From assembly GCA_022559845.1 (NCBI GenBank), contig CM040118.1:237631224-237695223 (forward strand): 64,000 nucleotides of DNA, written 5' to 3'. Positions 1 to 10,030 of the stretch are shown one piece after another (position 1 is the first letter of the stretch; each line of letters starts with the position of its first letter). The stretch comes from Amorphophallus konjac (taxonomy: Eukaryota; Streptophyta; Magnoliopsida; Alismatales; Araceae). The notes under the pieces were generated by a model, which was not told where the DNA came from, made no database searches, and worked only from the letters and a program-made list of their open reading frames with translations. The position numbers were made by a program, and so were the translations under genes.

Positions 1-684
1 GGTGACTGGAAGTCACCGGTTGGTTCCCTCCGGTTTTGGAGGAAGGGAGGATTGGTCCTCCGGTTCTAGTCTTGTGGGTTGCAAGACTAGGTGTTCCCTC
101 CGGTCTGGAGGAAGAGAGACTTGCGTCTCTGGTTTGCTAGTGACTGGTGTCACTAGTGGTTCCCTCCGGTTGGGAGGAAGAGGGGAGGTTGTTCCCCTGG
201 TCAAGCTGTGTGGCAGCACCTGTTGCAGACTGAGTCTGCTGTTTCTAACGTGAGCTAGTGGAAGCCATACTTGGGTTGAGTGTGGGGTGGATGTAGGTCT
301 GCAGGACCGAACCACCTAAAAATCTACTGTGCAGTGGTTTGTTTTGTGCGTTCGCTCCTTGCCTCCTACCTGCCATTCACAGGTTATGCATGCTGGTTAG
401 CTGTGTTATCTTGGATTGTTTATATTGTTCCTATCAGCAGTAACCTTGAGCATTGCACTTTGCTGGGTGTGTTTGGGTTGCACTGTTCTGTCTGCATTTC
501 TAGTTTGATCAGGTGGCTGCATTGTTGCAGTCCAACTGTTTGATCAATTGGTTGATTATTATCTTATCTCGGAAAGCTCATTGTCCCTATTCCGCATATC
601 CGAGCTTTAGAGTCTTTAATTTAGGCCATAATTTTTAGAGGGATACATTCACCCCCCTCTGTATCCGGGCCTAGCACCCTAACA
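1..684 (+). mobile_element. Element A 5' LTR, R/U5 part only
   Basis: This segment matches the last ~690 bases of the LTR at 5830-9042 almost base for base. It ends in CCCTAACA immediately before the primer binding site. It contains part of the hairpin chain (about 1-285) and the conserved hairpin at 286-316. Confidence 0.93.
286..316 (+). other. Conserved LTR hairpin (GGTGG / CCACC), element A 5' copy
   Basis: The outer stem is GGTGG (286-290) with CCACC (312-316). An internal loop (ATGTA / GAA) separates it from an inner stem GGTC / GACC. CTAAAAA follows. The same layout occurs in the LTRs of C, F and H, and in H the inner stem is GATT / AATC. It lies between the TATA box and the primer site, so it should be in the 5' leader RNA. 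The function is unknown. Confidence 0.8.
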
Positions 685-686
685 GT

Positions 687-701
687 TGGAATCAGAGCGG
701 G
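687..701 (+). other. Primer binding site of element A (tRNA-iMet type)
   Basis: The sequence TGGAATCAGAGCGGG begins two bases after the LTR end. It matches the usual TGGTATCAGAGC site with one mismatch (A for T at position 4). Confidence 0.9.
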
Positions 702-806
702 TGTCTGCATACAAGGTCCAGCGACCTGCAGATCGATCTTGTAATCTTAGGTGCTAATTTGTTTTTAGTGCATCAATATTCTTGTTGCGTTAATCTGTGT
801 GTTCTC

Positions 807-3405
807 ATGGCCCATCCACCGATCTTCAGTGGTACGCATTTTGATGCATGGTTCGCTGGTTTGAAGAATTATGTTAAATCTGTGAATCCAGACCTGTGGA
901 AAGTAATTTCACATGGTCCTCATGAACTACCAAGGAAAAAGTCCAAATGGACTGACAGTCACAAATCCATGCATGAAGAAAATCAGATAGCAATAAATCT
1001 AATGAAGGCAGCTATTGATAGAGCTTTTCATTCATGTTTCTTTGACTGCAGTTCTGCTAAAGATATTCTGGATACACTGAAGCGAACTCAGGAGATAGAT
1101 GTGGACGGATGCATGATGGCCAACAGAAGAAATCAAAGTGCCAGCGATCAAGGTAGCAATCAAACTAAAGAAGATGATGATGATGAGGTAAATCTCTTCG
1201 AGAATTTCTCTCTAGAAGATTGGGAGAATGCATATGCTGAATTATTTGAATCTCATGAACTGTTAAGAAAACAGTATAAAAAGTTGAAGAAGAGTACTTG
1301 GGTAGATAGTTCTAGCTCTCCATGTAAAAATTGTTCAAGTACGAAGCAATCTCATGATGCATGTCTGTCTGATAATCATATGTATAAAAACCAGAATGCT
1401 GAACTGAAGAAGGAACTTGAATGTGTTTACTCTGAACTGAACAATCTAAAATCTGAAGATGACTCTCTCAGAAAGTTCTCTAAAGAAAATGAAGAACAAT
1501 TAGAGAAACTTAAACGAGAGAATGATTTGCTGATTGAAAAATTTAATGCCATAAAATCTGTAAACATAGATTTACAGAAAGATTTTGAAAAACAACAAAA
1601 GGAATTGAGGGAGTTTGAAGCTAGGAGAGAAAGCATGGTTAACTCAGAAGATCAGCTTCTAATAAATGAGTTAATTCAAAATGATAAGCTTAAAGAAGAA
1701 GTTGAAAAATTAAAACTGTTAAACAGTGCCATGTCTGAAAGACTTCTCACATTGGAAAAAGGAAAAGCTATCTGTACAAACGAGAGTGAAGAGGTAGATG
1801 AGCTGAGAAAGAAATTGAAGAATACAAAACAGCTAACAAGGTTTTGAATGAAGCTGTCAATTATAGTGAACAAGAGATCGCTAGTTATGAAATACACATT
1901 GCATCTCTTGAAAATGAAATTCAGGATTTGAAAGTTTCCTTGTCTAAATTTGTTGATGGGCAGAAAAACCTAGACAAGCTGCTAGGTGTAAAAGTCAATG
2001 TCAAAAAGGAAGGTTTGGGCTACAATAATCTAAATAAGAAGGCTTTGCAGAACAAAGTAATGACATCCTTTGTAAATACTTCAAATGTAGTCACTACATC
2101 AAAAGACAAACAGCCCATTGTTCAGAAAATACTGGGAACAAAGATTAACTTTAACAAGGAAGGACTAGGTTACAGTCCAGTCATGAGGAAGGTTGATGGA
2201 GCCAACCTAAAAACTATCTTTGTCAAATCTTATGAACAGGAAAAGCCTTCTATCTCATCTCCACCTCAGTACAAGGCTAAGAAAATAGAAAAACAAAATA
2301 AAAATCATAAAACATCAAAAATTCAAAGGAACAATCTGCATGCTAAAAACTCATCAGATAAATGCCATGTTTTAAAGAAATCAAATGGCTCATGTCATTA
2401 TTGTGGTAAGTATGGACATCTTATGAGTAACTGTTTTGTGATGGAAAAAAATGACAACAAGCATGCTAGAAAATCTGTGTCTGGTCAGAAAAAGAATGTC
2501 ACATGTTCTAATTATGATAAAGTAGGACACACTACTGCTCATTGTTGGTTTGCAAGTAGCAAGAAAAATCATGTTCATATCATACAAAACACCTTGCAAA
2601 TCAGCATGTCTTTAACAAGAACCATCACATTATATGTTTTAATTGCAACAAAATTGGTCACAAGGCCTCTGAATGCTGGTCAGGTTCTTTTAAAAGAAAT
2701 TCTATTTCATACTTTGAATGTGGAAAGCATGGCCACAGGGCCATTGATTGTTGGCATGCTCAGGGTAGAAAATTCAATTCTAAAATTGTTAAATTCCCTG
2801 CCATTAATAGAAAGTCTTCTGCATGCTATCACTGTGGGAAGTATGGCCACACAGTCAAGGACTGTTGGCATGCCCAAGGGGGATATGGCAATAATGAACT
2901 CAATTTTAAAAAGAATGCCTTTTATTGCTCTCACTGTAGAAAGCATGGCCATACAGTCAAGGACTGTTGGCATATTCAGGGTAGAAGTGTGAATCTCAAA
3001 CATGCTAAATTCCCTGTAAGATAATTTGCAAAACCTTCATGTTATAACTGTAGAAAGCCAGGCCACAGAGCTGGAAATTGTTGGCATGTTCAAAATAACC
3101 CTGCTAAACTCCATGTTGCGAAATTTACATGTCATCATTGTGGGAAGCCAGGTCACAGGGCTGAAACCTGTTGGCTGGCAGGATATCAAAACCAAACCGG
3201 TTTTGGTAAACAGAATTTTTATTCTGTTAACAGAAAATCTCATGTGTATGCACATAGAAGTCATGCTAACAAGAATGTGCATAAATTAGATCTGAAAACT
3301 GCTGCTCCTTGCTATCAAGTTAAAAATCTGTTGAGAAAACCTGCTAGAAGTAATAATGTCATGTCAAGACCCAAGACTTCTTGGGTACCTGTTTGTGCAA
3401 AATAA
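807..3405 (+). pseudogene. gag: gag of element A, multi-knuckle, broken by two frameshifts and a stop
   Basis: Translation from the ATG at 807 begins MAHPPIFSGTHFDAW, the same start as in element F. In order it has a shortened UBN2-like capsid region (LWKVISHGPHE), an acidic DWENAY segment, a long Lys/Glu-rich coiled coil (about 1230-1990), a GLGY box (about 2010) and a run of CCHC knuckles up to about 3180. It ends in TSWVPVCAK. I count eight knuckle positions, about six of them canonical. The frame is lost near 1812 and again near 2580, and a TAA interrupts it at 3022-3024. The product would bind and package element RNA. This copy cannot make the full protein. No pol follows. The order of knuckles after the GLGY box differs from H. 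Confidence 0.88.
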
Positions 3406-3420
3406 CATTGCTATGCAGGT

Positions 3421-3463
3421 GTGCCTTGGAACTGAAATAAAAAGGGGTAATGATCCAAGGCAC
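3421..3463 (+). other. Hairpin directly after gag, element A
   Basis: GTGCCTTGG (3421-3429) pairs perfectly with CCAAGGCAC (3455-3463). The 25-base loop contains AAAAAGGGG, which resembles the polypurine tract. The block begins 15 bases after the gag stop and is preceded by a TGCAG acceptor-like word. The same stem is found at the same place in C (29270-29316) and F (41977-42020), while the loop bases differ. Confidence 0.82.
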
Positions 3464-3851
3464 TCAAGAAGAAAACCCCATACTGAACCCTTCAGGTAAA
3501 CTTCCTGTTCTTCTTATTTTTAGCTTTAATGCATAGCAAGTTAAATCTGTTTTTGCATTTGCATTCATCATTTGCCATGTGCATTATTTTCTGATCATGC
3601 ATTTGCTGAGAGTTCTGTGCAAATATCAGATTAAGAAGGGTTGTCTGTATCTGATGCATACATAGGCTAATAGCAATTGCTTGATAATTGTGTTATGCAT
3701 AGACTCTGAAAACAAATTGTATTTCAAATTTTCTGAAAAAATCTGAACTGTCTATGAGTGTGACTTGAAACTTGTGTGTTGCAATAGCTCACTGAGCATT
3801 CTGAATTGCATATAGGACTGCATGTTGAATTATCATGCATGACCTCAATGG

Positions 3852-3948
3852 TATATAAATGGTAAGGTACCAAAAGGCAGGGAAGTCTGTCTGGAGGTTC
3901 TTACTATGTGTGAGGTGGTCTTTTAGACCAAGTGCTCCGCCTAGTACC
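3852..3948 (+). other. TATA-like word and conserved folded block, element A
   Basis: TATATAAAT (3852-3860) is followed by nested complementary segments: GGTAC (3866-3870) with GTACC (3944-3948), and AGGC (3875-3878) with GCCT (3939-3942). Inside is a perfect hairpin, TGGTCT / AGACCA with a TTT loop (3916-3930). Similar blocks lie at 28910-29005 (C) and 42476-42570 (F). Confidence 0.7.
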
Positions 3949-4908
3949 ATAGGTCACTTTGCCGATAGGACAGTCTGATTGTGCACAAGTCACGATATCA
4001 TTTGGTATCATATGTTCAGTTTTCAGTGTAAACATTGCATATTTTCAGGGGGTGTAAGTTGCATATTCTTGCATAGCATTCAATGATTGAGTCTTTGCAT
4101 GTCCCTGCATACATATAGTGCATTGCATCTCCTTATATTTGCCAAAAAGAGAGTTTGAATGCATATTGTAAGGGGGAGTCAATGCATTGCATATAGGTTG
4201 TCAAATGCATACATTTGTCAGAATTCATAGCTTATCCTTTCTTATTGATTTTGTTGACAAACCTTGATCATATTCTGAAAACTTTGTGCTTCAAAATCTC
4301 TCTTAACAATTGATAATTCTCCTATCAATTGGTATCATTTGGCTTCAGAATTCTATCAGTCTTTCATGAAGATTTCAATGGGCTATCTCGATCATAAATC
4401 TGAAAAACTCTTGAACTAGAAATCTTCTATTATACATTCTTAAGAATGACTGAAATAACTCATGTGGTTTAAACTTAATGTATTCATGGAGTTTAACTTT
4501 AAAATCTCTTAACATATCTGAATCATGTTTAATAAATCTTAACCAAATGGTTCATGCTGTGTCTTGCAAAAACTTCTGAAATCTGCATTTTTGAATACAA
4601 GACTTTATTTGGTTAAGTACATGAGATTAATATTGTTTTGAAGCAAATGAATGTTTCTGAATTGTCTAAAGGGTAAAGTAATTGTCAGAGCAATGACCTT
4701 GGTCACTGAGAAACACATATCCAAAGGACTGTGTCATGAGGTGCCTTAGTTAACTCTGCATAAAATTCATTGAAAATCAGGCAGAGCAATGGCATGCACA
4801 CTGAGAAATACAACTCACTCATCAAGAAATGATTTGCAGTGTGTCATGATGTGTAAATGCTATCTCTGTTCATATAAAGCATGACAGTTAGTCACACTAA
4901 GTGTTTAG

Positions 4909-4937
4909 GGATATTGGCCTCTGATCAAGGTATATCC
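4909..4937 (+). other. Conserved-loop hairpin, element A copy
   Basis: Stem GGATAT (4909-4914) pairs with ATATCC (4932-4937). The loop contains CCTCTGATCAAGGT, with the palindrome TGATCA. The loop is nearly the same in C and F (two copies each), but the stem bases differ and still pair. Confidence 0.7.
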
Positions 4938-5494
4938 TCTAGTTACAAGGTGTGCACTGAACTAGAGTGCTCGTAAAATTTGTAGCATGAAAATTGTTGA
5001 ACGAATTGAAATATCTGTATATTGATGTAAAAATCAAATTGCTACAACCCTAGACAAATTCATATGACTTCAAAATTGCTTGATTTCAATACTGATGCAT
5101 GTAATTCTGAAAGAAGTCAATAAATTTGATTGTGTAAGACAAAGAGAGGATAATCAAGATAAATATGAGGGCTTGGTTCATTTTTGTTAAAACATGGTTT
5201 TAGATATCAATACAGAATTTTATTGATAAACTCTGCATACATCATGTTTAAACCATGCTGTTCAAAAAGCTCATTCATAAGCCCCTATAATGGAAGACTT
5301 TGAAAACTTATGTTTTAGATTTATGAGATTGATATCTCTTTGAAAGTCTGCCTGAAATTTTCTGGGTTTGGAGCATCCTTGAAAAATCTGTTAACTGAAT
5401 TTCTTCTGCTCATGTTATTGGTTCACTGAACTGAACTTCTCCTTGTTTACCCCTGTGGTCTCCTTCTCATCTCTCTCATAAGTTTCCACTTATT

Positions 5495-5829
5495 GAGGGG
5501 GAGCTTCCATGACATATGCATCATGCTGCATAGAAACTCTTAAAGGGAGAGCATTGTGCTCTTGCATTCATATTTCTAGGGGGAGCTCTTGCATTTTGGT
5601 ATCTCCTTCTGCTGATATCAAAGGGGGAGATTTTTGCCAAAGGGGGAGAATTTTATTCAATCGTTGCATGATAGTTTGCTTTCACTTCTCAAACTATTTT
5701 CTTTTTGATGAAGTCAAAGGGGGAGAATAGTTTGAGTCATCAGAATGACTTTCATAAGAATGTACTGCATCATCAGAATGACTCACTGTGTATTGTTGTG
5801 TATTGTTGCCATCATCAAAAAGGGGAGAT
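5495..5829 (+). other. Polypurine tract cluster and inverted repeat at the 3' LTR, element A
   Basis: Six purine runs of the AAAGGGGGAGA kind lie at about 5495, 5577, 5620, 5640, 5716 and 5818. The last abuts the LTR and should be the plus-strand primer. CTTTTTGATGA (5701-5711) is the exact reverse complement of TCATCAAAAAG (5812-5822), so RNA pairing would bring the last two tracts together. Confidence 0.8.
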
Positions 5830-6119
5830 TGTTGCGCCCCTGGCCCCTGTGGTTTGTGGTTTTGATGATTGGCTTTAGGGGTTTGTGATGATTGGTTTTA
5901 ATGTGACTTAGTCACTGTGAGTCACCATGCATTGATGTTCTGTTTTGATGATTGATTTGGTTTTGATGATTGGTGTTTGATGTGAGTCACTGTGAGTCAT
6001 CTTGCTGAAATGTTCATTCAGGCTTTCATATGTTCAGTCAGTTTATCTGCTTACACTGTGCATCATTGCACTGTGCATCATTGCAAGTGAAGTTTCAGAC
6101 TGTTATCTGCTGCATAAAG

Positions 6120-6545
6120 CTTTCATATGCATTTACAGAGTCTATACATTGATTGACAGTAAGTCTGCACATTCATGAAGTCTGCACACTGGTTAGTGTC
6201 CATCAGCATTTAGAAGTCTATATAGTCCACCGTCCTCATCAGCGTCTCGTGCATATAGCAAGTCTAGACATTGCACTGTAGCATGCATTTCTTTAAAGTC
6301 TATACATCGGACTGGTCTGCATTGGCTAAGTATATACAACGTCAGTTCATGCATTGTCTTAGGCAAAGTCTATACAATGGCTTTGGGTCTCCAAGTCTAT
6401 ACAGCCTTTTGCTTCGCCAAAGTCTGTACATTGATCTGCATAGGCTAAGTGTATACATCGTCCAGTACAATCATGCACTGTTCATGAAGTTTGTACAGCC
6501 TTTTGCATTGGATTTCAAGTCTAGACATTGCACTGTTGCATACAT
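6120..6545 (+). repeat. AAGTCTATACA motif array, element A U3
   Basis: About 13 copies of a motif close to AAGTCTRYACAYYG occur, including AAGTCTATACATCGG and AAGTCTGTACATTG. They are spaced irregularly by about 20-50 bases with unrelated spacers, all in the sense orientation. The same motif forms longer arrays in C, F and H. Confidence 0.85.
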
Positions 6546-7480
6546 CGTCTTCGTGCTATTTTTCTCTTTAACTTCGTGTCACTTACTGTTGTTCCTCGTG
6601 TCGTTTCTTTCTGGTCCCACTGCTTCATCACGTGTCGTGATAGCCGTGGCATCTTCTGTCTTCGTGTTGTTTTCACTTCGTGCAGTCTTCTCCTAGTGTT
6701 GTCCTAACTTCGGGTCGTTTCTTTGTATTCTATCTTCGTGTTGGTTTTTCGCTTTAGACTTCGTGTCTTTCTCGCTTTGACCACACTCTGTGTCGATTTC
6801 AGTTTTCATCTTCGTGTTGTTTTCAACTCGTGTCGGTTACTGTTTCGTCTCCGTGTTGTTTCATGTCTTCGTGTCGTGTTTCCTACACATCGTGTCTTTG
6901 TCGCTTTGTGACTTCACCTCGTGTCATTTTCATCGTCTTCGTGTCGTTTTTGTTCTATTGCGTGCAGGACATCGCAGCACCTCGTGTTGCTTTCTGTGCC
7001 ACTTCGTGTCGTTCTCTGTGTAGTGTGTGTTTCTGTCACTACTGCACTTCGTGTTGTTCTTGTTTCACTTCGTGTCGTTTCCGTATTATGTCTTCGTGTT
7101 GTTTTCTTATCTAACCTCGTGTCATCTTCCTTGTTGTATTAGCCTTGGTACCTCGTATCGTTCTCTTTTCTATCTCGTGCTATTTTCTGTACCACCCTGT
7201 GTTACCCTTAGGTCTTTGTTTTCATTTGTATTCATGTCTTTGTGTTTCTCTTGTGTTTATGTCAGCGTGTTGTTTCCTTCTAACTTTGTACTGTTCTCAT
7301 ATAACTTCGTGCTATTCTCATATGAACCTCGTGTTGTTCTCTTGTAATGTTTACTTTTGTCACCGCTGTATTTCATGTCGTTCTCTTCGTTGTGTCTGTT
7401 CTGTTACAATGTATCTCGTGTTGTTCTTTCCTTATTTCGTGTTGTAGTCACCGTATCTATCTCGTGTCATTCCCAGTACA
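6545..7480 (+). repeat. CTTCGTGTYGTTYTC motif array, element A U3
   Basis: Roughly 30 copies of a motif around CTTCGTGTTGTTTTC / CTTCGTGTCGTTTC lie on the + strand, about 25-40 bases apart with pyrimidine-rich spacers. It takes over where the AAGTCTATACA array stops. I see it only in element A. Confidence 0.8.
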
Positions 7481-7578
7481 GTCCATACCTCATGCAGCTT
7501 TAGTTCCTGTGGCCCTCAGTTTTAATGGGTTGTATCTCCTTGCAGGTTCGAGGAAGAACATTCCCCAGTGACTGGCAG

Positions 7579-7702
7579 CACGTGATCCGAGGCCGGAATG
7601 AAGCCTGCTGAGAGACTGCCACGTGGTCCGAATACTTAGGGCTGGAAATGTGGGAGGCACACGCGTTTTGTGCCCTATCCACCTGCTGCTGCTGCTATAT
7701 AA
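7579..7702 (+). promoter_or_regulatory. Element A LTR promoter: G-boxes and TATA box
   Basis: CACGTG occurs at 7579-7584 and 7620-7625 and TATATAA at 7696-7702, after a GCT triplet run. The spacing fits a pol II promoter with transcription starting near 7725. The G-box upstream of TATA is also found in C, F and H. Confidence 0.7.
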
Positions 7703-8159
7703 TGCAGCCTTCATCCACAGATAAAGCCGATCGAAGCAGAAAGCCTGAAGAGTAGAAAGCCCTTCGATCCAGAAAAAGAAGAAAAGAAAGAAAAGAAGAG
7801 AGTGAGAGTGAGAGCAGAAGAAGAAAAAGAAAGAGAGATAGTGCTCGTGTGAAAAGAGAAGAAAGAGTGAAGAAGAAGAAGAGCAGAAGGAGAAGAAGAG
7901 AAAGAGAGAGATAGAAGTGTGAGCCGAAGAGAATAGGGGAGCAGAGATCGAGAGAGTGAAAGAGAAGAAGAAGAAGAGAAGAGAAGAGGAAGAAAAACTT
8001 ACCTGAAGATCTGTCTACTGGACCGTGGATCAAATCCAGGCCAGTCAGCTCCGTTGAGAGCCACATTGTGCATTTCATTTTTCAGCTTTCTGTTTTGCTG
8101 AAGTTATTTTCGTTTATTGTTTTTCCTTTGTTTTCTGGTTTGCTGTATTTCCGATACTC

Positions 8160-8674
8160 TGTAGAGAGGTCGGGGTTCCTCCTGTTAGTTCAGGAGAAGG
8201 GGGATTGCTATCTCCGGTTGTAAGTAGCTGGGTGCTACTTGTGGGTTCCCTCCGGTTTGGAGGAAGGGAGATCTGATCTCCGGTTCTGGGCTTGCGGATT
8301 GCAACTCCAGGGGTCCCTCCTAGTCTGAGGAAGAGAGGTCTTCGACCTCTAGGTTTGCTGGTGACTGGAAGTCACCGGTTGGTTCCCTCCGATTTTGGAG
8401 GAAGGGAGGATTGGTCCTCCGGTTCTAGTCTTGTGGGTTGCAAGACTAGGTGTTCCCTCCGATCTGGAGGAAGAGAGACTTGCGTCTCTGGTTTGCTAGT
8501 GACTGGTGTCACTAGTGGTTCCCTCCGGTTAGGAGGAAGAGGGGAGGTTGTTCCCTGGTCAAGCTGTGTGGCAGCACCTGTTGCAGACTGAGTCTGCTGT
8601 TTCTAGCGTGAGCTAGTGGAAGCCACACTCGGGTTGAGTGTGGGGTGGATGTAGGTCTGCAGGACCGAACCACC
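8160..8674 (+). repeat. Hairpin chain in element A U5, ending in the conserved hairpin (8644-8674)
   Basis: Back-to-back perfect inverted repeats include TCCCTCC / GGAGGAAGGGA, GGTGAC / GTCACC, CTAGTCTTG / CAAGACTAG, AGAGAC / GTCTCT, CTAGTGAC / GTCACTAG, GCAGACT / AGTCTGC and CACACTC / GAGTGTG. They are separated by only a few bases. The last stem is GGTGG (8644-8648) with CCACC (8670-8674). Confidence 0.85.
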
Positions 8675-9042
8675 TAAAAATCTACTGTGCAGTGGTTTGT
8701 TTTGTGCGTTCGCTCCTTGCCTCCTACCTCCCATTCACAGGTTATGCATGCTGGTTAGCTGTGTTATCTTGGATTGTTTATATTGTTCCTATCAGCAGTA
8801 ACCTTGAGCATTGCACTTTGCTGGGTGTGTTTGGGTTGCACTATTCTGTCAGCATTTCTAGTTTGATCAGGTGGCTGCATTGTTGCAGTCCAACTATTTG
8901 ATCAATTGGTTGATTATTATCTTATCTCGGAAAGCTCATTGTCCCTATTCCGCATATCCGAGCTTTAGAGTCTTTAATTTAGGCCATAATTTTTAGAGGG
9001 ATACATTCACCCCCCTCTGTATCCGGGCCTAGCACCCTAACA

Positions 9043-9500
9043 CTGGGGCCTTCAGACTGTGTCAGCTTTAATGTCTTGAGAGGCTCGATAGTGACATGGT
9101 CGAGGCTGGGTATTGGCTTGATGAGACCCTCCGGGATCTTGATATGGCCATGATGCTGGCCGACCTCAGCTTCACTGGCTTCAGGGTAAGTGGCGGGAGG
9201 TGTAGCTCTGCCCATGTCCCCTAGACTGGCGATGTATGAGACCGTCTTGGGATTCACATATCCCAGCGGTGGTAGCGGAAACCAGTCATTGCCGGAGGTG
9301 TTTCTCGGTGCCCTGACAGGGGCCTTGGCTTTGGAGGTCTTCTGTGACTGCTCTACATATAAAGAAGCATCGAGCAAGTGACATTCAAATACTTCGAATG
9401 GATGGAGGTCGACAAATATCCTCTCCTCCTTTCCTTCCTGATTATATTTAATACACTGGTGTAATGTGGATGGCACCACCAGATTTTCATGTAGCTAGGG
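9043..9500 (-). pseudogene. Tat-like Ty3/gypsy pol fragment (protease end and linker)
   Basis: The - strand reads WLHENLVVPSTLHQCIKYN (with W mutated to a stop), resembling the conserved motif after the protease in plant Tat-lineage elements. About 140 residues of linker-like sequence follow. The left end is cut by the insertion of element A, and homology stops near 9500. No reverse transcriptase part is in the window. It is probably a remnant of the backbone or of an element into which the backbone inserted. The lineage call rests on the motif alone. Confidence 0.5.
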
Positions 9501-9889
9501 GCGGTGTGGACGTCAAAAAAATGATAATGATCATGCGGCATGCACGTCTCAGCACTCGAGAGCAAGTCGAAGACGGAAGGGCCAAGTAAACCCTATGCCT
9601 CCTCCAAGCAGGACGAATACCTACCCGGTTTTCCGCCACCCAACAATGAAGCCCCTCGGGCTGAAGGGATGACCCCGGCTCTCCGGTCAGCGTTGCCGAA
9701 GGCCGAATCAAAAGAAACTCAGGAATTCGAACACATGTTCGGCACACGCCGGAGATCACTCAAAGTTCCGAATCGGGATTCAGAGACCCTGAACTAAACA
9801 CCCCGACGACAGTGCATTACAACTAAAGCAACATGGGAGGACAAGCGTCCGTCCGAATAGCCGCGAAGCCGAGACGAAGTCTAAACCGA

Positions 9890-10030
9890 CGCGGCCTGCA
9901 CTTAAACCAGCGTGCCCTTGCTTGGGCCTTAAATCGGCGCGCCCCTTCCAATAGCCTTAAACCGGCGCGCCCCCCTTCTTGGCTGCAAACCGGCGCGCCC
10001 CTTTGTATGTGGTTAATCTGGCACGTACAA
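9890..10030 (+). repeat. ACCGGCGCGCC motif array, block 1
   Basis: About five copies of AACCGGCGCGCCCC or close variants occur, about 25-30 bases apart, each centred on the palindrome GGCGCGCC. Block 2 is at 11380-11830. Confidence 0.75.

Larger units (their letters stand above)
3406..5829 (+). other. Element A non-coding internal region
   Basis: There is no pol and no long reading frame here. The stretch is AT-rich with many GCAT-containing words. It has five blocks with recognisable counterparts in C and F: the hairpin after gag (3421-3463), a TATA-like word plus a folded block (3852-3948), a CAGAGCAATG block near 4688, the conserved-loop hairpin (4909-4937), and a polypurine cluster (5495-5829). 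Confidence 0.8.
1..9042 (+). mobile_element. Element A: gag-only (TR-GAG type) LTR retrotransposon, 5' end cut by the window
   Basis: The order is a partial 5' LTR (1-684), a tRNA-Met-type primer site, a broken gag, about 2.4 kb of non-coding sequence, a cluster of polypurine tracts and a complete 3' LTR (5830-9042). No protease, integrase, reverse transcriptase or RNase H is present. The overlapping parts of the two LTRs differ at only a few positions, so insertion was fairly recent. The 3' flank is a Tat-like pol fragment. The target-site duplication cannot be checked because the 5' flank lies outside the window. Related gag and non-coding blocks occur in elements C and F. Confidence 0.9.
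5830..9042 (+). mobile_element. Element A 3' LTR (3213 bp)
   Basis: It begins TGTTGCGCCCC after the polypurine tract and ends CCCTAACA. The U3 part holds 13 or so AAGTCTATACA-type motifs (6120-6545), then a different pyrimidine-rich motif array (6545-7480). G-boxes lie at 7579-7584 and 7620-7625 and a TATA box at 7696-7702. A purine-rich (GAA) leader (about 7730-8000) and the hairpin chain (8160-8640) follow. No protein is coded; the many short frames are by-products of repeats. Confidence 0.92.

Noticed and set aside
2707..3289. Alternative frames over the knuckle region of element A gag
   Set aside because: They lack CCHC motifs; the true frame with knuckles is the one parallel to C and F.
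6271..7571. Several overlapping frames rich in Phe, Ser, Cys and Val
   Set aside because: Produced by the CTTCGTGT repeat read in different frames; not coding.
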